From positions 62,001-126,000 of the forward strand of contig CAYRDC010000002.1 in NCBI GenBank assembly GCA_964422925.1: DNA of 64,000 bases, written 5' to 3'. Position numbers and translations under genes: made by a program. This DNA comes from CAYRDC01 sp964422925. Lineage in GTDB: Bacteria > Bacteroidota > Bacteroidia > Chitinophagales > S012-47. Positions 52,209-60,476 of the stretch are shown piece after piece (position 1 is the stretch's first letter; the number at the start of each line of letters is the position of its first letter). The notes under the pieces were generated by a model. That model did no database searches. It was not told where the DNA came from and was given only the letters and a program-made list of their open reading frames with translations.

Positions 52209-53399
52209 TCAAAAGTTCTTTGACAACTGTTCTTCAATAAACTGCTGTAATTCATCTTCACTGGGCAGTTGCAATTTGTAGCGGCTCACCAGCACATTAT
52301 CCTTATCGGCCAGTGCGTAGCGCACCATCTGGGGTTTGCTTTCGGTACAAAGCAGAATGCCAATAGGAGGGTTGTCTCCTTCCTGCATCACCTTTTCCTT
52401 GTAATACTGCAGGTAAACATTCAGTTGTCCGATGTTTTCGTGCGTAAAACCTTCGGTTTTCAGCTCGATCAATACATGACACTTAAGGATTCGATGATAA
52501 AATACCAGATCAATGTAGTAGTATTCGTCATCTATCAGTATGCGTTTTTGGCGAGCTTCAAAACAAAACCCGTATCCCAGTTCGAGCAGGAACTGCTGTA
52601 AATGATCAATCAGGGCTCTTTCGAGTTGCGCCTCTTCAAGCGTCTCATTAATGGGTAAGTCCAGGAATTCGAACACCATCGGGTCGCGAAGTGAAAGCGC
52701 TGTGTTTTCCGTTTCTGCTTTTGTATTGGCTAACTGACTTAATTTTTCCTTGTTGGCCGATAATCCTGAACGCTCGTAGAAAAGCGAATTTATTTGCCGC
52801 TTTAATTCCCTGACGCTCCAGGTGCCTTTTATACATTCGACCTCGTAGAAAGTGCGTTTTAGATTATCCTTTATCTTAATTAGCTCAACAAAGTGTGAGA
52901 ATGATAAATGCGTTATCAGTTCCGTAGGGGGAACCGAAAGCCTGCTTGGGGATTCTTTTTGTGGTAAGGGTTGTTTCCCCGTAACCTGACTTTTTTGCAA
53001 CCTTTCCCGAGATAAGCGTGCCGTTAATTCGTGGGACAGCGTCCCACGAATTACAGGGTTGTCCAATATGTGGGACAGTGTCCCGCGAATTTGATCATTG
53101 TCCGGATTGGCAAAGAGTTCGGAGAAGCGTGGGTAGGTGTTATAAAAAATTCGGAACCTTCTTAATTCACCATCACTTACGTTTGACAATCCTTTTCTTT
53201 TTAAAGCATTGGAAAGGCGCACAAGCAATTTATCGCCATATCGTGCCTTGTCGCTGCCGTTTTGTTCATACTCAACAATATAATAACCGATCAACCAATT
53301 GCGTATGGTGAGCAGCATATTGATGGCGGATTTCGCCCTGCCCTGAAGCTCATTGTGAACGGCAATTATTTTGTCAGTAAGATGTTTGAGATTCATCAT
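52209..53399 (-). CDS. DUF1016 (YhcG) PD-(D/E)xK nuclease with in-frame tandem repeat
   Basis: A 396-residue protein: N-terminal DUF1016_N winged-helix part ('INMLLTIRNWLIGYYIVEYE', 'LSNVSDGELRRFRIFYNTYP') and a C-terminal nuclease domain ('YIDLVFYHRILKCHVLIELK', 'ENIGQLNVYLQYY'). YhcG proteins often sit inside type I RM operons, as here between hsdM and hsdS; the role is thought to be nucleolytic but is not settled. Two 13-residue repeats with 'IRGTLSH' interrupt the region between the domains at about residues 100-125. The start overlaps the hsdM stop by 4 bases. Confidence 0.88.
   Translation of the reverse strand: MMNLKHLTDKIIAVHNELQGRAKSAINMLLTIRNWLIGYYIVEYEQNGSDKARYGDKLLVRLSNALKRKGLSNVSDGELRRFRIFYNTYPRFSELFANPDNDQIRGTLSHILDNPVIRGTLSHELTARLSRERLQKSQVTGKQPLPQKESPSRLSVPPTELITHLSFSHFVELIKIKDNLKRTFYEVECIKGTWSVRELKRQINSLFYERSGLSANKEKLSQLANTKAETENTALSLRDPMVFEFLDLPINETLEEAQLERALIDHLQQFLLELGYGFCFEARQKRILIDDEYYYIDLVFYHRILKCHVLIELKTEGFTHENIGQLNVYLQYYKEKVMQEGDNPPIGILLCTESKPQMVRYALADKDNVLVSRYKLQLPSEDELQQFIEEQLSKNF
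53026..53103. repeat. two tandem 39-bp units with palindromic cores
   Basis: Units at 53026-53064 and 53065-53103 share the core GTGGGACAGyGTCCCrCGAATT and end in TTGTCC. The first core (53026-53052) is a perfect 12+12 palindrome with a 3-base centre. Both lie in frame in the DUF1016 gene and encode 13-residue repeats. Confidence 0.85.
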
Positions 53400-54946
53400 T
53401 CCACCATTCGCTGAATTTCTTCCATCAATTTGAAAATTTTCAGTTCTTTCTCCATGATGGAACGCACAAGTTCCTTTGGATCCCTGTATTCAAACTCGCT
53501 CTTACGGTTGGGGTTTTTGAGGTCAAGGTTCACCGTTACATTGCCTCTGTCGTCCCGGCCGATAACCTCAGCTGCCGTAACCTTCCAGGCATGCTCGTTT
53601 TCTTCCCGTTTATTCCACCAGGCCTTTACCGGTTCAAATTCGGAGTATTGCAGGGGACGGGTTTTGCTGTATTTCCTGCGGTCTTCCGGTACGGGTACTT
53701 CATAGTACCATATTTCCTCCGTGGGGCCACCATGTTCGAAAAACAGCAGGTTGCAGGGAATGTCGGTATAAGGTGCGAACACGCCATCGCCCAGGCGCAC
53801 AATGGTGTGCAGGTTAAAGTCCTCCAAAAGTTGTTTTTTTATTCGTGCGGCCACGCCATCGGCAAACAGTGTTCCGTTGGGTACCACCACGGCTGCCCTG
53901 CCGCCCCGGGTACCGGCTTTTTTCCTTCTCAGTTTCCGCATAATGAGCTGTAAGAAAAGCAGGGCCGTTTCGGTTGTCCGTTTGTCTTCGGGGAAATTGT
54001 TCAGGATGCCTTTTTCTTCTGACCCGCCAAAAGGCGGGTTAGTTATAATGATGTCTACCCGTTCGCTGTCGCCAATATCTTTCAGGGGTTTCCCCAGGGA
54101 ATTGCGCGGGTCAATCCGGGGAAAATCCATCCCGTGGAGAAGCAGGTTCATCTGGCAAAGCAGGTAGGGCAGGGGTTTTGCTTCCCCGCCATAAACAGAC
54201 CTGGTTTGCAGGATTTTCGAATCCTCTACGGTTTTGCATTGTTTTTTCAGGTGTTCAAATGCCTGCACCAGGAAGCCGCCTGTGCCGGCTGCCGGGTCCA
54301 GAACGGTTTCACCCAGCTGTGGGTTTATCATTTCCACCATAAACTGTACAACCGGGCGGGGGGTGTAGAATTCGCCCGCGTCTCCGGCAGCGTCCCGCAT
54401 TTCCTTCAGAAGGCTTTCATACAGGTGGGCTAAGGTATAAATCTCTTCATTGGAGGTAAAGTGGATGCCGTCAATTTTATTAATGACATCCCGCAGTAAA
54501 TAGCCATTGATCATCCGGTTAACCACACCCCTGAAAACAGTGGCGATTACGTCTTTGCGATTTGTGCCGTTTTCGCTTTGTAATGAGCGCAGATAAAACA
54601 ATAGGCCGGGACCTTCTGTGCCGTCCGGCAGGGTGCATTTTTCCTGGTTTATAAAAGCCAGCAGGTCATCGCCCGTAAGCCCCTGGTTCCGGGCCCAATC
54701 GCGCCAGCGGTAGGGCGCTTCAATGGCCGGTCTGTATGGCTTGCCGGCCAGTTGGGCTTCCGTCTCCTGCATTGTTTCCATATCATCCAGAAATTTGAGG
54801 AACATAATCCAGGTAAGCATGGGCAGCCGGTCTGCATCACCGTTCAACCCCTTGTCTTTCCGCATAATATTGCGGCAGGACTTTACGATAGCTGAGAGCC
54901 TTTGCGCAGTGGTCAGCGGTTTTTGTTCTTTTTTTCTTCTACTCAT
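53396..54946 (-). CDS. hsdM: type I restriction enzyme modification subunit
   Basis: A 516-residue N6-adenine DNA methyltransferase. N-terminal HsdM helical domain ('LTWIMFLKFLDDMETMQETE'), SAM-binding 'LDPAAGTGGFLVQAFEH' and the catalytic 'DIIITNPPFGG' are all present, with 'GEFYTPRPVVQFMVEMI' just before the SAM site. It modifies host DNA with HsdS and forms the restriction complex with HsdR. The DUF1016 gene overlaps its 3' end by 4 bases. Confidence 0.96.
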   Translation of the reverse strand: MSRRKKEQKPLTTAQRLSAIVKSCRNIMRKDKGLNGDADRLPMLTWIMFLKFLDDMETMQETEAQLAGKPYRPAIEAPYRWRDWARNQGLTGDDLLAFINQEKCTLPDGTEGPGLLFYLRSLQSENGTNRKDVIATVFRGVVNRMINGYLLRDVINKIDGIHFTSNEEIYTLAHLYESLLKEMRDAAGDAGEFYTPRPVVQFMVEMINPQLGETVLDPAAGTGGFLVQAFEHLKKQCKTVEDSKILQTRSVYGGEAKPLPYLLCQMNLLLHGMDFPRIDPRNSLGKPLKDIGDSERVDIIITNPPFGGSEEKGILNNFPEDKRTTETALLFLQLIMRKLRRKKAGTRGGRAAVVVPNGTLFADGVAARIKKQLLEDFNLHTIVRLGDGVFAPYTDIPCNLLFFEHGGPTEEIWYYEVPVPEDRRKYSKTRPLQYSEFEPVKAWWNKREENEHAWKVTAAEVIGRDDRGNVTVNLDLKNPNRKSEFEYRDPKELVRSIMEKELKIFKLMEEIQRMVE

Positions 54947-54990
54947 TGTCTGAATCAGGATTTGTAGAATTACAGGATTCTCTGAATTAA

Positions 54991-55422
54991 TTAATCTCGA
55001 TGCAATACAGACTTTCTTGCTTTGGAATTTTTCCGCGCTGGCTTTGGATGATATTTGGGGTTAAACATGAGTTTGTATTCCAGGCTTTTACCGCCAAAAT
55101 TTATCAGCAGTCCCAATGGAAAGTCATAAGCAACTGTGTAGTTTTTTGCCTGGGCTATGTGTACATCCTCTAATGCAACCAAGGCTTTTATTTCCACCAC
55201 TACTTTGTCCTCAACAATAAAATCAGCCCTACGGGTGCCTACCTCAATATTTTCATAATAAACAGTTTGTTCCTGCTCCCTCACAAATCCCAATCCTGCT
55301 CTTTCAAATTCAATGGCAAGGCATCGTTGATAAATCACTTCCTGAAAACCGGGCCCCATGGTATTGTGCACTTTCATGGCACACCCGATTATCGTGTATG
55401 TAATCTCATCTTTAATGGACAT
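54991..55422 (-). CDS. GxxExxY family protein
   Basis: A 143-residue protein with the family name motif in 'GPGFQEVIYQRCLAIEF' (Gly25 to Tyr31) and 'RRADFIVEDKVVVEIKAL', which has the D...ExK layout of a PD-(D/E)xK nuclease. The family is common in Bacteroidota and often near defence genes; its function is not established. It lies between hsdR and hsdM in the RM operon, 44 bases before hsdM. Confidence 0.88.
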   Translation of the reverse strand: MSIKDEITYTIIGCAMKVHNTMGPGFQEVIYQRCLAIEFERAGLGFVREQEQTVYYENIEVGTRRADFIVEDKVVVEIKALVALEDVHIAQAKNYTVAYDFPLGLLINFGGKSLEYKLMFNPKYHPKPARKNSKARKSVLHRD

Positions 55423-55481
55423 GGAGATTCTTCATTTCAATTCTGTACATTCATCAATTCTGAGAATTCTGATTTAGACAG

Positions 55482-57878
55482 TTACGCAGCATATAAAAGT
55501 TGCTGCAATTCTTCTAAAGCTTTTTTAAGATTATCTACTCCGCCAAAGGCATCGGCAATCTCCAGGATGTTGCCTTTATCAGATATTGGTGGTGTTTTTA
55601 AAATTTCGGTATCAATTTGTTTCAAGCCAAACTGAATGTATTTATCCAGGATTATATTTAGTATTTCACGGGCTGTTTCACTGTATTGGGCAAAATAGTC
55701 AGGCTTGTTTTTTTTCAGCAGTTCCGCTCTTTGTTTACGGGTTTTGGGTTTAAGGTCAAAGGCTACATGACAAAGAAGATCGAACGGATCGGCATCGGGT
55801 TGCTTTACAATATCGGCCAGTTGCTCAAGGGCAATACCCTTTTCCTCCAGTTTCTCAAATAAGGTTTTACGCTGTGTAAGGTCATTCCAGAAGTTCTGAA
55901 GGTCTTTAATTGTCGGAAACATAGTGCGGATTTGCTCCCGGGCATATTGCGTGTACTGTATCGTTCGAAGTTTACCGTATGCGTCAGTTATCTGTACTGT
56001 TTCGTGGGCAATGGTTACGACCCCTTCTTCCAGATAAAATTTCCGGGGTTCTCCTTCGTCACTACCTGATGAACCACCTGGTATTTCATCGATGATGATA
56101 CCTTCATCTTCAGGCGGCCCGGCAGGATATTCTTCAATTACAGTTCCTTCAATAGTTTCACCTTCATCGTCAATTTGCTCAGATGTAATAAGGGGTGGAT
56201 CACCGTCAAATTCAGGATCTGCAAAATTTCGGGAGGCACTACCTGTATAATCCAGTATAGTGAAGAAAAATTTGTTTTTATCATCCCTTACACGGGTACC
56301 CCTGCCAATGATCTGCTTAAATTCGGTCATGGAGTTCACCATCCGGAAGATAACGATGTTGCGGCAGGTAGGTACATCAACTCCTGTACTCAATAACCGG
56401 GAAGTTGTGACAATCACCGGGAATTCTTCATCAATATCCATGAAACAGCTCAGGTAACCTCTGCCTGTATCACCCTCATCAGATACAATTCGAACTACAT
56501 AATCCGGGTTTTCGCGGGTTATGTCGTTATTGAGATTATTCAATTCCCTCCGCATTTGATCTGCATGTTCCTGATCAACGCAGAACACAATGGTTTTGTC
56601 GAACCGGCCATTTTTTGTCATAAAATCGAACAAATGCCTGGCAACAGCTTTTGTACGGGGAAGGTAGGAGAGCGTGCGTTCAAAATCGGGCGTAGTGTAT
56701 ATTCCGTCTGGAATAGTTTGTCCATATTTATCTTTTTGTCCCTCCTGAGGACGGAAACCGGTTGCGTCCACATCCGTAACTATCCGGTGAACAATGTAAG
56801 GTGCTAAAAACCCGTCTTCAATACCTTGCCTTAAGCTATAAGTGTAAATAGGGTTACCGAAATACGCGTAAGTATCTTTGTTGTCGTCCCTTAGAGGGGT
56901 GGCAGTCAGGCCAAGCTGCACCGCAGAGGAAAAATATTTAAGAATAATTTTCCAGTTGCTGTCTTCTGCTGCGCTTCCCCGATGGCACTCATCCACCACA
57001 ATAAGATCAAAGAAATTGCGGGGGAACCTGCGGAATAGTCCAGTACGGCTTGCGTCTTCCGCGATGGCCTGATAAGTTGAGAAGTAGATTTCACGGCTTG
57101 TTACCGGTCCGTCTTCCGAAATTAGGCACCGGGCGTCACCGAACAGGACAAAATCCTTTGAGTGGGGATCCTCTACCAGTACAGTTCTGTCAGCAAGAAA
57201 GAGCACTTTTGGCCTTCTGTATTCTCCGGTTCGGTTCCATCGATTGTGCCAGAGTTTGTAAATAATTTGGAAAGCAACAGTAGTTTTTCCTGTCCCGGTG
57301 GCCATAGTAAGCAGTACTCGTGTTTTTCCGTCAAGGATAGCTTTTACAGCCCGGTTAATGGCGATGGTTTGATAGTATCTGACTTGTTTGTCGGGAATCT
57401 TCACCAGTGGTTTCAACAAGGTTTCCCTGGTTTCTTCACTGACCGGATCAATATGGTTGAGCCGGTTCCAAAGTTCATCGGGAGTAGGATATGAAGCGAT
57501 TTCTTTTTCAATTCCGGTGGTGAAATCGTATTCCAGTATTTGTTTTCCGTTAGTGGAATATGCGAATTGCAATCCAAGGATTTGCGCGTATTCTTTTGCC
57601 TGTTGCATCCCATCGGCCGCATTTTTATACCTGGTTTTTGCTTCCACAATGGCTATGGGGAAATCAGTGGAATACCGAAGCAGGTAGTCAAACCGTTTTC
57701 CTTTTCTCCTTCTTGCCCTGCGTCCGATAACGATGATCTTTCCGGGAGTGAAAGTTCGTTGTTCCAGTATCTGATCGTCATTCCACCCCGCTTTCTTCAA
57801 CTGGGGCACAACCTCCTTACGGCAGGTGTCTGCTTCACTATCCTGTTCGAGGATTATTATTTTCTTTTCCTCATTCAT
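55482..57878 (-). CDS. hsdR: type I restriction enzyme endonuclease/translocase subunit
   Basis: A 798-residue HsdR. The N-terminal nuclease has 'KRFDYLLRY' and 'PIAIVEAKTRYK' (Asp64, Glu79, Lys81). The SF2 motor follows with 'MATGTGKTTVAFQI', 'IVVDECHRGSAAEDSNW' and 'QIIGRGTRVRDDKNKF', then a helical C-terminal domain that docks on the methylase. The linker near residues 610-650 is rich in acidic residues and glycine. It starts at ATG 57878; the longer frame to 57965 includes the promoter. First gene of the RM operon. Confidence 0.95.
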   Translation of the reverse strand: MNEEKKIIILEQDSEADTCRKEVVPQLKKAGWNDDQILEQRTFTPGKIIVIGRRARRRKGKRFDYLLRYSTDFPIAIVEAKTRYKNAADGMQQAKEYAQILGLQFAYSTNGKQILEYDFTTGIEKEIASYPTPDELWNRLNHIDPVSEETRETLLKPLVKIPDKQVRYYQTIAINRAVKAILDGKTRVLLTMATGTGKTTVAFQIIYKLWHNRWNRTGEYRRPKVLFLADRTVLVEDPHSKDFVLFGDARCLISEDGPVTSREIYFSTYQAIAEDASRTGLFRRFPRNFFDLIVVDECHRGSAAEDSNWKIILKYFSSAVQLGLTATPLRDDNKDTYAYFGNPIYTYSLRQGIEDGFLAPYIVHRIVTDVDATGFRPQEGQKDKYGQTIPDGIYTTPDFERTLSYLPRTKAVARHLFDFMTKNGRFDKTIVFCVDQEHADQMRRELNNLNNDITRENPDYVVRIVSDEGDTGRGYLSCFMDIDEEFPVIVTTSRLLSTGVDVPTCRNIVIFRMVNSMTEFKQIIGRGTRVRDDKNKFFFTILDYTGSASRNFADPEFDGDPPLITSEQIDDEGETIEGTVIEEYPAGPPEDEGIIIDEIPGGSSGSDEGEPRKFYLEEGVVTIAHETVQITDAYGKLRTIQYTQYAREQIRTMFPTIKDLQNFWNDLTQRKTLFEKLEEKGIALEQLADIVKQPDADPFDLLCHVAFDLKPKTRKQRAELLKKNKPDYFAQYSETAREILNIILDKYIQFGLKQIDTEILKTPPISDKGNILEIADAFGGVDNLKKALEELQQLLYAA

Positions 57879-57888
57879 CAACAATAAA

Positions 57889-57896
57889 CAAAAATA
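57889..57896 (-). promoter_or_regulatory. -7 element for the RM operon
   Basis: TATTTTTG on the minus strand, exact consensus, 10 bases before the hsdR ATG. The 300 bases from 57879 to 58178 hold no gene I can support. Confidence 0.5.
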
Positions 57897-58178
57897 TAGT
57901 ATTTCTCTCAATTTGTAGGCGTAACCATAACCACTTCCAGTAAATGAGTTATAACTGCCATGCATTGGATTAAAATAGAATGTCCTTCAGTTTGACTTTG
58001 ACAGATAGGTGTGCTGAACTTTGTCATAGTACGGATTGGTAGCAAATAGACTACAATCCTTCCCGCACCGTTTATACCTCGATTGCGTACCTGTAGGGTA
58101 TGGCGTAGCTTTGAAGCCGTTGCCGGCTCAGTCCTGGCATCACGCGCTTTTTTGCCCGGACTATATCGTTATCCTTCT

Positions 58179-59024
58179 ATGATCAAAAAGATTCTTCCCC
58201 TGTGTATTTTCCTGGCCGCGAGCCTGATGGGTTATACCCAGGAAGCAGATACTTCTGCCTCATTGTTTGTTCGCGTGATGATCATTCCTTTTAACCCGCA
58301 GGATTACCTTTCGGATGCCGACCAGCAACTGGCCGAGTATAACCAGCTATCCGTGGAGCAGGTGCGCGAGCGTTTCCGCTACGGGCTGGAAGCCAGCCTC
58401 AATGCCCGTATTTTAAGTGATGATAAATTTGATACCCAGCGCTTTGTCAGCGATGACGAGGAACTGAATGAAGACCTGAAGCAGATTTACTACGGATACG
58501 GCCTCAAATATGAAAAGCCCAAAGTGCCTGTGCTGGAAGATGACCAGCGAGCCAAAAAGAGCTTCGGTGAAAAGCTGGCGGCCCTGTTCCGGGACGACAG
58601 CCCCTCGCCCGATGCCCTGGATGAAGTGAACCTGGGCGAAGTCTATGCCAGCACCCCGGAAGACGAATACCTGAACGTGCACCTGGCCAGCCAGCGCATG
58701 CTGCCTGAACTGGCTGAAAAATATGATGTGGATTTTTTCGTGTTCCTCAACATGTTTGAAGTGAAGACCGATTACGAGACCTGCCTGGACCGGGCAACCA
58801 ATAATTTCAGGCGGGAGTTTACGGTTCATTTTTCCATATTCGATGCCAAAGGCCGGCAGGTTTACGGCAATGCCGCCCGCCTGTACACCGATTCCAACAC
58901 CCTTGACATGACGGAAATCGTTAGCCGCTACATCCCGAAACTCACGGCTTTCATTTACGAACAAATTCCCCGCAACCCCAGGGTGAAATACAGGAAATCA
59001 AAACCTTTGACGGCAGATGAATGA
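58179..59024 (+). CDS. secreted protein of unknown function
   Basis: A 281-residue protein with a signal peptide (MIKKILPLCIFLAASLMGYTQ). The mature part is mixed alpha/beta ('LFVRVMIIPFNPQDYLSD', 'YDVDFFVFLNMFEVKTDYE', 'NFRREFTVHFSIFDAKGRQV'), single-domain, and ends in a basic tail. I do not recognise the family, though such proteins recur in Bacteroidota. The frame upstream of 58179 has no signal sequence and is not used. Its 3' end overlaps the co-chaperone gene by 8 bases. Confidence 0.72.
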   Translation: MIKKILPLCIFLAASLMGYTQEADTSASLFVRVMIIPFNPQDYLSDADQQLAEYNQLSVEQVRERFRYGLEASLNARILSDDKFDTQRFVSDDEELNEDLKQIYYGYGLKYEKPKVPVLEDDQRAKKSFGEKLAALFRDDSPSPDALDEVNLGEVYASTPEDEYLNVHLASQRMLPELAEKYDVDFFVFLNMFEVKTDYETCLDRATNNFRREFTVHFSIFDAKGRQVYGNAARLYTDSNTLDMTEIVSRYIPKLTAFIYEQIPRNPRVKYRKSKPLTADE

Positions 59025-59541
59025 ATCCGGGCCGGAAGATTATTTCGCGGTGTTCAACCTGAAACCCGGGCTCCGGGTTGATGAGGCCGGGCTCAAACAG
59101 TTTTATATTTCGGCTCATAGGCGCCTGAAACCCGATTTTTTCACCGGAAAAGATCCGGCCGCGGAGCTGCAGAAGCTGGAGTTAGCGGAAAGGCTCGACC
59201 GGGCTTACCGGGTGCTGATGGATCCCGTGCAGCGCCTGGTGGCTTATTTTGAGCAAACCTGTGATTTCCAGCAGGCCATATGGCAGATTTCCGAACAGGA
59301 TATACCGGAGGAATGGCTGCAGTGGTTCGGGCGCGACCCGGTGAACGCTTCAAAAACCTGGTCGGAAGAAGCCGGAGAGGCGTTCCCACTGTGCTGGAAC
59401 GGGCTCAGACAGGAGATCAGGGATTTTATCGGCCGGCTCCCGGAGGGGCAGGAGCCGGATTGTTTCATGATGCTTCATTTATACAAGAAGGCGCGATACT
59501 TGTTGGGGGTTCGGGAATCTTTGGATAATTTTGCGGGCTGA
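59017..59541 (+). CDS. HscB-like J-domain co-chaperone with KPD in place of HPD
   Basis: A 174-residue protein of HscB length and layout: an N-terminal J-domain ('DYFAVFNLKPGLRVDEAGLK', 'RLDRAYRVLMDPVQRLVAYF') and a C-terminal three-helix part ending 'KKARYLLGVRESLDNFAG'. The J-domain's HPD, needed to stimulate Hsp70 ATPase, reads Lys38-Pro39-Asp40 here. HscB delivers the iron-sulfur scaffold IscU to HscA. With the histidine lost, stimulation may be weak. The promoter of the following tRNA lies in its last codons. Confidence 0.75.
   Translation: MNESGPEDYFAVFNLKPGLRVDEAGLKQFYISAHRRLKPDFFTGKDPAAELQKLELAERLDRAYRVLMDPVQRLVAYFEQTCDFQQAIWQISEQDIPEEWLQWFGRDPVNASKTWSEEAGEAFPLCWNGLRQEIRDFIGRLPEGQEPDCFMMLHLYKKARYLLGVRESLDNFAG
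59503..59533 (+). promoter_or_regulatory. promoter of tRNA-Leu
   Basis: TTG at 59503-59505, a 20-base spacer, and TAATTTTG at 59526-59533: both elements and spacing fit the Bacteroidota consensus. Transcription would begin a few bases before the tRNA at 59548. Confidence 0.65.
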
Positions 59542-59547
59542 CGAACG

Positions 59548-59633
59548 GCCCAGGTGGCGGAATTGGTAGACGCGCTGGTCTCAAAAACCAGTGGGAATTT
59601 CCCGTGCCGGTTCGACTCCGGCCCTGGGCACCA
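59548..59633 (+). tRNA. tRNA-Leu (anticodon CAA)
   Basis: The acceptor stem GCCCAGG pairs with CCTGGGC, the anticodon arm CTGGT-CTCAAAA-ACCAG gives anticodon CAA (59582-59584), a long variable arm (GTGGGAATTTCCCGT region) marks a class II tRNA, and the T arm is CCGGTTCGACTCCGG. The CCA end is encoded (59631-59633). Confidence 0.97.
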
Positions 59634-59634
59634 G

Positions 59635-59663
59635 GCTCAAACCCAAGGGTTTGGGCTTTTTTT
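59635..59663 (+). terminator. terminator after tRNA-Leu
   Basis: A 10-bp stem GCTCAAACCC / GGGTTTGGGC (one G-T pair) with a 2-base gap at the loop, then a run of Ts, starting two bases after the tRNA. Confidence 0.9.
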
Positions 59664-59669
59664 AGCGGG

Positions 59670-60410
59670 TTACACGGACGGGTTGCGGTATTTTTTCCGG
59701 ATGGAGGTAAAGCGAAGGTACCACACACCGGAAAAGGCTTCCTTGAATATCCGCATGCTCATCTTGGATTTTCCCTTCAGCCGGTCTATAAACACAATGG
59801 GCACTTCCTGGATCCGGAATCCCAGGCGCCAGGCAGCGTATTTCATTTCAATCTGGAAAGCGTAGCCGATAAACCGTACATGGTCGAGATTAATGGTACG
59901 CAAAACCTTTGCCTGATAACATACAAACCCTGCTGTGGTGTCGTGCACCGGTATCCAGGTGATGATGCGCACATACAGGCTGGCGAGGTAAGACATCATG
60001 ATCCGGCTGAACGGCCAGTCTTTCACCTTGCCTCCGCGGCAATACCGGGAACCTACCGCTACATCGGCCCCCTCTTCCCGGCAGGCTTTCATCAGCCGGG
60101 GTAAATCCTCCGGATTGTGCGAAAAATCCGCATCCATTTCGAACAAGTAATCGTATCCGTGTTCCAGCCCCCAACGGAACCCGTGGATGTATGCCGTGCC
60201 CAGGCCCTGCTTACCGGGGCGGCATTCGAGATGCAGCCGGCCGGAAGTAGCCGCCATCTTCTGACGAACAATTTCCGCGGTGCCGTCCGGTGAATTGTCA
60301 TCCACTACCAGGATATGAAAATCACCCGGTTGCGCCAGTACGGCATCAATAATATCGCTGATGTTTTCCTTCTCGTTGTAGGTCGGAATAATGACTAGCG
60401 GCTTGCTCAA
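59670..60410 (-). CDS. polyprenol-phosphate mannosyltransferase-like glycosyltransferase
   Basis: A 246-residue GT2 family enzyme of the DPM1 type. 'LVIIPTYNEKENISDII', 'ILVVDDNSPDGTAEIV', and the metal-binding 'FEMDADFSHNPEDLP' are diagnostic, with 'VGSRYCRGGKVKDW' after them. It has no C-terminal membrane domain, as in soluble DPM1. It moves mannose (or another hexose) from a nucleotide sugar to a polyprenyl phosphate on the cytoplasmic face, for protein or lipid glycosylation. Convergent with the tRNA. Confidence 0.9.
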   Translation of the reverse strand: MSKPLVIIPTYNEKENISDIIDAVLAQPGDFHILVVDDNSPDGTAEIVRQKMAATSGRLHLECRPGKQGLGTAYIHGFRWGLEHGYDYLFEMDADFSHNPEDLPRLMKACREEGADVAVGSRYCRGGKVKDWPFSRIMMSYLASLYVRIITWIPVHDTTAGFVCYQAKVLRTINLDHVRFIGYAFQIEMKYAAWRLGFRIQEVPIVFIDRLKGKSKMSMRIFKEAFSGVWYLRFTSIRKKYRNPSV

Positions 60411-60476
60411 GACTGGAAATGTTTATAGAAACTGCCTGCAAATATAGAATAACAGAATTTTACGAAGTTAAATTCA

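Noticed and set aside
46311..58178. Prophage or insertion sequence as carrier of the island
   Set aside because: No integrase, transposase, capsid or terminal inverted repeats were seen. The Gp37/Gp68 name of the DUF5131 protein is a family label and not evidence of a phage.
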